A stretch of 64,000 nt of DNA from Adineta steineri. Taxonomy: Eukaryota; Rotifera; Eurotatoria; Adinetida; Adinetidae. The position numbers and the translations under genes are program-made. Below are positions 56,544-64,000 of the stretch, in pieces. The stretch is from NCBI GenBank assembly GCA_905250115.1, contig CAJNOI010000025.1, forward strand, positions 298,755 through 362,754, read 5' to 3'. The notes beneath the pieces are model-generated. The model was not told where the DNA came from. It saw nothing but the letters and a program-made list of their open reading frames with translations, and searched no databases. Numbering within the stretch: the first letter of the stretch is position 1; each line of letters begins with the position of its first letter.

Positions 56544-57446
56544 AGAAATAAATTAACAAAATTTTTATACATGAATAAACGATGTTAAAAGCTAAGGCTA
56601 TTATATATCGTATAATTTGTTTTGTAGTAAAGAATGAAAGAAACATATAACGGAATAAGGAATTCTATTTCTGTTTTCTTTTAAAATGTTTTCTTTCACT
56701 CCAAAGAGCACAAAAACATGTCCTTGTTTGTGACCTAAGGATAAAACATATCAAAGATACTAAAAATATTCCTTAATAACTTTAAAAATGATTTCACTTT
56801 ATTAGAATATCTAATAAAACCATCGAACCATTTTAAGAATTGTAGATGTAAGACACATAATATATTATTATTTACCCTCATCTAAATAGTGAAAACGATG
56901 TAAATTTTGTATCTTTCAAACTGTTTTATTTTGATGGAACAATTTTGCTTTATTACTCATCTTTAGTTTAAAAGATCGTCTAACATAAGAACAAAATATA
57001 GATTATTGTGTTTTAGTTGATAGATGATAGTCATATGTCAGAGTTTTTATCGATATAGCAGAATGTTTAGATACAAGTTATTCATGAATATAATTTTGCA
57101 TAGATATTAAAATCCTTTCTACATAATATACAAAGAATATATATCTTTTAAATTCAGATTTTGTTACGTGTTCATCATGTGCATTCATGGTTTGTTGAAT
57201 ATACAATAAAACGGTTGAAGAATCTTATTTTTTTAATGGAATACATTAATTTAACAATGAAATGAAATAATCATCATGTAAAGTACTGAGAATCTCTTAT
57301 GTGGAAGATAATTTTCTCATTAAAATAATGGAAAATAACAATCTTCTTAACGTCATATAGTCAGATATATTCTTTATTTTATAAAATAATTAAAAAAAAA
57401 ATGGTCTTTAGCTACAATTTCATTTTAGAATAAACAAACCAAGACA

Positions 57447-58385
57447 ATGAATAGTAGTCAATGCTTCAATAAAATGAATGAAACATATACCGATATATTA
57501 ATATCTTCTGAACCAATACTTTATCGTTATATGAAATTATGTTTATTTGCAATATTAGAAGTTCCATCAGTTTTAATATCAATTTATATTCTTTATATAA
57601 CTTTTTCTTACAGAAAATTTCGTTCACGTTTACGTAATCATTCAATAATTGGTTTAATTCTTCTTTCATTAATTGAAACAACAACAGAATTACCAATTGC
57701 ACTTCAATATCTTCATTTAGGTTATGTTAAACCAAATAATTCGAGTTTTTGTTTATTTTGGATTTGGTATAATTTTTCTCTTCAAACAACAAATTTATCA
57801 TTAATGACATGGACATCAATTGAACGACATATTTTTATATTTCATTCTAAATGGTTTCAAACATCCTATGGAAAATGGATTTATCATTATATTCCATTAA
57901 TAATTTCTACAATATATATACCAATATTTTATTTTATATGTGTTATACTTTATCAATGTGATAATAATTTTGATTATTCATTATTTCTTTGTGGTTCTAT
58001 TTGTTATAATAATGTGACATGGTTATCAAGTTTTGATTGGATGACAAATATGTTAATTCCATCATTGTTAATACCAATAATAAATATAAGTTTATTAGTT
58101 CGTGTTACAGTACAAATAAAGAAAGTAAAACGTATATTAAAATGGCGAACAGCAAGAAAAATGACAATACAATCATTGATTATTTCAACACTTTATTTAT
58201 TATTTTGGACACCATTAGCTTTAGTATCACTTATTCGAATTTATTTTATTCCAACATTTATTGATGACATAACTTTTTATTATTTAAATTACACACCATA
58301 TCTTGTTCAACTTCTAATGCCATTTGTATGCATTATTTGTTTAACAGAAGTATGGCCAAAGAAAAATCGTATTAATGTCATGTAA
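57447..58385 (+). CDS. Rhodopsin-type seven-transmembrane receptor, second gene (312 aa)
   Basis: Intronless 312-codon frame from ATG at 57447. The N-terminus carries three NxS/T sequons in the first 15 residues region (NSS, NET). Seven hydrophobic segments are visible: about 28-52, 65-85, 103-125 (ending in TSIERHIFIFHS, the DRY-equivalent reading ERH), 145-165, 195-220, 240-262 and 275-298. One Cys lies before TM3 and Cys residues in the second extracellular loop (CDNNF...CGSIC) could form the usual disulphide. The short basic C-terminus ends KKNRINVM. It is a divergent class A-like receptor with unknown ligand and shows no close similarity by eye to the 10 kb receptor. Confidence 0.8.
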   Translation: MNSSQCFNKMNETYTDILISSEPILYRYMKLCLFAILEVPSVLISIYILYITFSYRKFRSRLRNHSIIGLILLSLIETTTELPIALQYLHLGYVKPNNSSFCLFWIWYNFSLQTTNLSLMTWTSIERHIFIFHSKWFQTSYGKWIYHYIPLIISTIYIPIFYFICVILYQCDNNFDYSLFLCGSICYNNVTWLSSFDWMTNMLIPSLLIPIINISLLVRVTVQIKKVKRILKWRTARKMTIQSLIISTLYLLFWTPLALVSLIRIYFIPTFIDDITFYYLNYTPYLVQLLMPFVCIICLTEVWPKKNRINVM

Positions 58386-59477
58386 ATCAAATTTAATGAC
58401 TGTGAAACATGCTATAATGAATAGTTTCCGTTTTTCTTTCTTGTATATTAATTCATATTTTTTAATCTCAAAGATTATAAATGTCAATGAAGAAGAATGA
58501 ATCATAATCACATCGTCATTCGATGATGTGAAGCAGAATTTTGTTTTTAAATAAGAAGTGAATGAGAGAGTAAGAGAATTTGAAAAACCATTATATCAAG
58601 TATTCATTCGATGAAGTGATAATTTCTTCAAAAAAAAAAATGTAGCACATGAATTTGAATTACATATTCATTGAAATAATTGTCAAATAAGTTTATTGAT
58701 TTTCATCAAGAAACAATTTATCTTGCCAAACAAATAATTATTTATAAAATACCATATTTAAGAATTTAGACTGCTTAACTGATATAAAATTCGTGATAGA
58801 TTTTCATCGAAGACATATAAAAGAATTTATAATTTAAGACTAATCATATTCTAGAAAATCAACAGGTAGTATATATTAAATTAAAAGTAATAAAGTTCGA
58901 AGAAACAAGTATTGAAAATGATAGTAGTAAAATACTAAAACATCGATTCAAAAATATAGCAATGACTTCGATATGACTGATTTTGATGCTTATGTCATTA
59001 CAATAGCCATACAATAAACGATTTTCTTTTTCTCACTTTACTTACAGTATTCATTGGTATGATAATATTGTTGGTTTCAACCTTATTTAACTTGAGTTCA
59101 ATAATCATATTATCTATACATTGAATGCTCAGACATTATCATCTTTAATATTTATTCTAATTGCTATTAGTTTCAAATTAATTAGATATCTTTTAGACTG
59201 AACTCTATTCTTTGTTTTCACATCTGAATCAATAGTCATATTCTAATTTCCAAATAAGTATATGACTATCGCCTTTTATTCCTTTCAATCTACTTTTATT
59301 CACTATTCAAAATACTGAAATATCAAGCTGATTTTTAATGTTCATTTATCTACTATTTACGTTCACTATGAAAAGAGACATTTTTTAATCTCGTTCAGTT
59401 ATCACCTGTCATATAAAATCGTATGACTTTCTTTTTCTAAACATTGAATTATGATAATTTTTTATGTACTTATATAC
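58386..59477. other. Intergenic, no gene seen
   Basis: About 1.1 kb of AT-rich DNA downstream of the receptor gene. No repeat or exon that I can support. Confidence 0.55.
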
Positions 59478-59537
59478 CATCTATAGAATGGATGTGGATC
59501 CGTTTCTTATTCAATCTACACCCGCATCCTCAAGATG
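59478..59537. repeat. G-rich/C-rich hairpin element 19, next to the foldback
   Basis: CATCTATAGAATGGATGTGG on the left pairs with CTACACCCGCATCCTCAAGATG (ends quoted: ACACCCGCATCCTCAAG) on the right. The 1-kb foldback begins within about 10 bp. Confidence 0.65.
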
Positions 59538-59544
59538 ATGTATT

Positions 59545-60600
59545 ATTTTTTTTTATAAAAGCGAGATCGAATAAATGTTACATAGTAGTATAAAGTTTGA
59601 TAAAAAAATTATTTTTCTCACAGAAGAAATGATAGAATAATATATGTTATTGCTAAGTTTTAATGATATTTCTATGATAATATCCTTAATCATATCAGAG
59701 AATTTTCTATTAAAAAAAATGGTTGACTATTGATCCATCATCATGGAAGCATATAGCAACTATAGAATGAGAACATATTTCAGCGTTGTTACTACACAAA
59801 TAAATTATTCCTTGACAGAAAAGAAACAAAAAAAAATGCATTGAGTATTTCAATTATAGACAGTGTCAATACGATGTTTTATTTTAAAGTTGCTTCGATT
59901 TCTAACTGAAAAAATAATAAAAAAATGGAGATTTTTGTCGTCAGAGAACATATTCATAAAGCACATGTAATACGACTATCAATCATTCTACTATTAAAAA
60001 ACAATAGATGTGATGTTTCATTCTACTTATATAAGAACATCATCGAGCAGATATAAGTCAAAGAAAAAGTTAGATCGTGTCTGATGATGTTTTTAGGTAA
60101 AACAAAATATCACATCTATTGTTTTTTAATAGTAAAATGTTTAATAGTTGTATTATCTGTGTCTTACGACTATGTTTTCTAACGATAAAAAATCTCCATT
60201 TTATCATTTCTTCAGTTAAAAATTGTAGTTACTTTAAAATTTAACATCGTCTAGACACTGTTTATAATTGAAATACTCAATGCATTTTTTTTCTGTTTCT
60301 TTTCTGTCAAGGAATAATTTTTTTGTGTAGTAACAACGCTGAAATATATTCTCATTCTATAGCTGCTATATGCTTCCATGATGATGGACCAATAATCAAC
60401 CATTGTTTTTATACAAAACTCTGGTATGATCAAAGATATTATCATAGAAATATTATTAAAATTTAATAATAACATATATTATTGTATGGTAGTATCTTAT
60501 TCCATTCAATCTCTCATTTCTTCTGCGAGAAAAAAGAAGTTTTTTTAAATTAAACTTCATACTACTATGTAACATCTATCAACCTGGTTTTTATTAAAAA
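59545..60600. repeat. Large imperfect inverted repeat (foldback), arms about 480 bp
   Basis: Left arm about 59545-60020 and right arm about 60103-60600 are inverted copies with small indels, separated by about 80 bp. Landmarks: ATGTTACATAGTAGTATAAA (left) against ACTACTATGTAACAT (right); TCATCATGGAAGCATATAGC against GCTATATGCTTCCATGATGA; AAATGCATTGAGTATTTCAA against TTGAAATACTCAATGCATTT; ACAATAGATGTGAT against ATCACATCTATTGT. No transposase frame lies inside. It may be a foldback/MITE element or a segmental inversion-duplication. Confidence 0.85.
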
Positions 60601-60627
60601 GAAAAAACCATATGTAGAGTGTTTTAG

Positions 60628-63600
60628 ATGGGATCTGAAGAATCATGGAAAAAATTGATTGACGATGCTATCGCAGGTGACAAAATCCTGTGTCGTACTT
60701 GTAGACTTTGTAATCAAAAAGTAAAGACTCCTCGAGATGATGCAAACAAGAAATGTTGTTGTGGTCGCTTAGTTCAACGTCATAGTTTTAATGGTGAATG
60801 CTTATCACTAAATGCAAACGATAACAATGCTGAAACATCAAATTCTTCACTGGAATTTGGGCGCAAATATTCTATTACTGTTCCTGTGACTATATACGGA
60901 ACATTGAAATCCACTGGATCTATTGGTTGTAAATATATTCGAATTAATAATCAATCAAATATGAAGCCTATCTATGAGTTGCTTGTTAATGATTGTGGAG
61001 ATACAAAACCAGGTCTCATTTTAAGTATTTATGGTGGTGCTAAATATTTCACTATGACTGAAAAACTGGAAAAAGAAATTATACGTGGTATAATTGATGC
61101 AGCAGCAACGTCTAGTAAATTATATAGATATATATATCCGTATATACATACCTTTTTTGTTATTTTAAGATGCATGGATTCTAACTACTGGTGTTAATAA
61201 TGGTGTATCAAAATTAATTGGCGAAGGAATATCTCATTATCGTTTATTGAAAGCTAATCCAAATAAAATTGTTTGTATTGGACTAACAAAATGGGGAACA
61301 ATCAATGAAAGTACACGTTTTGAATTGAAACATACAACTAAAGTATCAATAAAATGACATTGTTTGTTAAATACATATATAGTTTTATTTGATAGGGCTA
61401 TCCACGAGTGCTATGCCATCGACAAATTTCTGATAATGATGCCGATACTGACGAAACTATCGAAAAGAATCATACACATTGTATTCTGTTTGACGATGGT
61501 AAACTAGGTGATTATTTAAATGACGGACAACGAGATGCTTTAGTTAAAGAAGCATGTGAATATAAAGATCATAAATGTATGTATTATATTGAAATATCAT
61601 AATTGTTTTGAATGAATAATATTGAAAGGTTATGGTGTAACAATTATTGTTGAAGGTGGTAAGAATACTATTGAAGTTCTTCAAAATGATATAAAACAAA
61701 ATCGACCGATTGTATTTATTGAAGTGTGTATATGTTATTGAAAATAAGAATTATATTGTTCTATATGTAGGATAGTGGCCGTTTAGCAGATGTATTTGCT
61801 ACGTTAATCAATCAAACAGCTGATGCAAAGACTGATCAACAATTGTGAGTTGATTAAATAGTTCATGAATTTGTTTGATGATAGAAATATTTATTTATAT
61901 TTTTATTTTTAGTATTCCATCAGATGAAGCTGTGAGAAAAGCTCTGACTGAGTTCTTTTCTAGTCTCGATAAAGCTGAAATCAGTGGAATAACGAAAGGA
62001 ATACAAGAGATATTAAAAAAAGAGAATCGTCATTTACTAAATGTTTTCCGTATGGACCGTGATAAAAGTGTAGCAGAAACAATATTTAAAGCTATTTTTA
62101 CTAGTATGTATTGAGATCAAATAAAAATTAAATTACTTTCTATTTCTATTAAAGTGAAAAATAAACAAGATGAAATCAGTATTAGTAGTGAACAAAAAAA
62201 TGAACAGAAGAAGCAAGATGAACAGAAGAAGCACGATGAACAGGAAAAGCAAGATGAGCAGAAGAACCAAGATGAACAGAAGAACCAAGATAAACAGGAA
62301 AAGCAAGATGAGCAGAAGAAGCAAGATGAACAGAAAAAGCAAAAGGAACAGAAAAAGCAAGATGAACAGAATGCAAAGGATGAAGATATCTTATTAGAAC
62401 TGGCATCTCAATGGAACTATTTCGATGGTGCTTTATCAATATTAAAAAAACGACTACAAACTACGAACAATAATGACGAGACTAAAGAAGTAAAGTAAAA
62501 TTTATTAATAGTATAGAATTTACTGTTTCTTTTTTATAATAGAAAGATATGGAACGTTACAAAAAGTTATTTCGAGATTCATTAATAAAAAATCATCCAG
62601 TTTTTGTTGAATATTTTCATGCTGCTGGTTTTGACCCATTTAAACTTCTTGGTATTAAACGTGTTGAACAAGACCGCCATACTATGCTTGTACAATTATA
62701 TAAAGATACTTATGAGGAAATACCTACGGTATGATTATAAGACTAAACTAATTCTTACAATGAAATTTTTTCTTTTTATTAAAGAGCAATCGTAGCTATA
62801 TAAAAGAATTATTTGGTCAATCAGGTGTAAAAACAATAAGAACACTTGATAGAAAGTTAAATAAATTTATCGGTTCATTTTTTGGAGCAATCTATTCTGA
62901 AAAATATAATACATATACAAAACGTATTTGTATTGATCTGACAAATCATGTATGTAGTTGCTGTAATAGTGCAACAAAGCATCGTACTTCAAAGAGCAGT
63001 CAAGTTTCTCCGCAAGTTGAAGGTATTCAACCTCAGGATCAACAAAATAATAAGAAAGTTTCAAGCGAAGAAAATGATACGGAAGGTTCAGATGAAAATA
63101 AGGATATGAAAGATTTACTTGAAAAAAACAAACTGTCACGTGATTTATTTTTATGGTCTGTATTCATGGATATGCCTGAAATGGCAAAAATACTTCTCAT
63201 TCATCAACAATCTCGTATATGTGCTGCTTTAATAGCTTCAGCTATATTTAAACGATATTCGAAATTGTCGTTAACTGTTGATCTCAAAGAAAAATTTAAA
63301 ATTCAAGCAGATGACTTTGGAAAATATGCAGCCGATTTTATTAATGACTGTTACAAATACAATGAACGATCAGCATGTGAATTACTTCTGCGACAAATAC
63401 CACTCTTTGGTGATATTACATGCATGCAGGTTATCTATTAAAACATTTTCAATATCGATATTCAAACATAATTTTAGATTGCTATCTCAAGCGAAAATAT
63501 TCAACTAGTTGGAACAGCTTGTTTTGATCAAACACTAACTCAAGTATGGTACAATAAATTATCTATGAAAAATAACCAAACATTAACAAGACCGGCACAA

Positions 63601-64000
63601 CTTCTATCCATAATGACTTTTGGACTTACAGCACCAGTGACAATTCCGTATAGGAAAAAGGAAATTGTATGTAGATGAAAATCTTTTTTATATTAATAAT
63701 TCTATTTCATTTGATCTTTAGGATATGCAAGATATATCGTAAATAGATATTAATTATTTTTTTGTCAAATTAATTTCATTTCTTACTTAGATTATCAACA
63801 AGAGGTATCAACTATTATGCCGATAAAGAATCAACTGAAAGTAAAGAACCAGCTAAAAATAAAGAACCAATTAAAAATGAATTTAAAAAATATTGGACTC
63901 GCTTTTACCATTTTCATGGAAGCCCATTCATTAGAATGTGTTATCATTTTGTAAATAAACTTTTAGTAAATCAAGTATATTAATTCTTTCATGTATTTTT
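60628..64000 (+). CDS. TRPM-family cation channel, N-terminal part (3' end beyond window)
   Basis: Twelve exons are visible: 60628-61114, 61170-61342, 61396-61576, 61629-61723, 61771-61844, 61913-62103, 62155-62489, 62543-62728, 62785-63429, 63478-63666, a 17-nt exon 63722-63738, and one from 63791 to about 63965 or beyond. They chain in frame. The first 350 residues are the TRPM homology (SLOG/LSDAT) region: SIYGGAKYFTMTEKLEKEI, NAWILTTGVNNGVSKLIGEG, CIGLTKWG, HTHCILFDDGK and VTIIVEGGKNTIEVLQNDI. These are the nucleotide/ADP-ribose-binding-fold landmarks of TRPM2-like channels. A Lys/Asp/Glu/Gln hexamer-repeat linker follows (residues about 415-475). Ankyrin-like helical repeats (DRDKSVAETIFKAIF; LFLWSVFMDMPEMAKILLIH; RSACELLLRQIP) lead towards the membrane domain, which starts near the window end (FKKYWTRFYHFHGSPFIRMC). 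A Cys-rich pair near the N-terminus (CRTCRLCNQK, KKCCCGR) matches the TRPM N-terminal knuckle. Confidence 0.85.
62196..62378 (+). repeat. Coding minisatellite, 18-bp unit (about 10 copies)
   Basis: Tandem copies of an 18-bp unit close to GAACAGAAGAAGCAAGAT inside a TRPM exon, encoding DEQKKQ/DEQKNQ/DEQEKQ hexamers. Variation between units is mostly single-base. It encodes a charged helical or disordered linker between the SLOG-like domain and the helical repeats. Confidence 0.9.

Larger units (their letters stand above)
54925..57446. other. Intergenic, no gene seen; two weak hairpin elements
   Basis: About 2.5 kb of AT-rich DNA. Weak elements at 55634-55692 and 56481-56543. A minus-strand open frame at 55227-55574 has no domain. 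Confidence 0.5.

Noticed and set aside
6646..59537. G-rich/C-rich hairpins as CRISPR repeats or as rho-independent terminators
   Set aside because: This is intron-bearing eukaryotic DNA, the spacing is irregular, there is no T-tract logic, and arms vary in length.
62133..62439. Minus-strand frames rich in Leu/Ile/Phe or Ser/His/Ala
   Set aside because: Antisense translations of the TRPM minisatellite.
1..64000. tRNA, rRNA or other structured RNA genes
   Set aside because: I looked for tRNA-like arms and conserved boxes and saw none that I could support by eye; a dedicated scan could still find one.
1..64000. Retrotransposon or transposase open reading frames
   Set aside because: No reverse-transcriptase, integrase or DDE motif was recognised in any long frame; only non-coding repeats are present.

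Overview
This is an AT-rich nuclear contig from a small-genome metazoan. The best fit is a bdelloid rotifer (Rotaria/Adineta type). The signs are: very short GT-AG introns, mostly 45-100 nt; an ADP-ribosyltransferase fused to kinesin-light-chain-like TPRs behind an N-terminal 'IWLD' domain, an architecture I recall as abundant in bdelloids; intronless divergent rhodopsin-type 7TM receptors; a bacterial-looking amidohydrolase; and many short G-rich motifs close to TGTGGG, which I recall as the bdelloid telomere repeat. Species is not determinable by eye. Two N runs (5492-5501 and 43890-43989) are assembly gaps.

Layout. 1.8-4.0 kb: FAM161-family ciliary protein (+, 5 exons). 5.4-6.6 kb: SLC35A4-like nucleotide-sugar transporter (+, broken by a gap). 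6.8-8.0 kb: unknown multi-pass membrane protein (-). 10.1-11.1 kb: 7TM receptor (-). 12.7-15.4 kb: FAD-dependent monooxygenase-like protein with a receiver-like domain and a Cys-rich tail (+, 3 exons). 17.0-22.0 kb: a duplication-rich patch with two copies of a 220-aa 'IWLD' protein, a truncated copy of the 10 kb receptor, and a DUF1771-Smr protein. 22.4-23.5 kb: 14-3-3 (+, 7 exons), convergent with a 23.7-25.7 kb amidohydrolase (-). 27.9-30.3 kb: IWLD-ART-TPR protein (+). 30.9-41.0 kb: one 27-exon polycystin-1-like gene (-); I could chain all exons in frame to 2849 aa. 41.9-42.8 kb: small membrane-protein paralogues. 44.1-47.4 kb: a two-exon LRR protein (-, 915 aa). 50.0-52.4 kb: GH5 endoglycoceramidase-like enzyme (+). 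52.6 kb: small ankyrin protein. 53.0-54.8 kb: a broken multi-exon gene (-). 57.4-58.4 kb: a second 7TM receptor (+). 59.5-60.6 kb: a 1-kb foldback. 60.6 kb to the end: a TRPM-type channel (+, 3' end outside the window).

The most unusual pattern is a dispersed family of about 20 short (45-115 bp) imperfect hairpins. The left arm is G-rich (consensus close to TTGAGGGTGTGGGTGT) and the right arm is its C-rich complement. They cluster between 6.6 and 22 kb and are absent from 28 to 43 kb. Two duplicated blocks, the receptor fragment and the second 220-aa gene copy, start and stop exactly at these hairpins. This suggests the hairpins mark joins left by break repair, telomere-repeat capture or transposition. 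The second theme is a recurring uncharacterised IWLD domain, found alone in two genes and joined to ART and TPRs in a third, with a looser receiver-like counterpart on the flavoenzyme.
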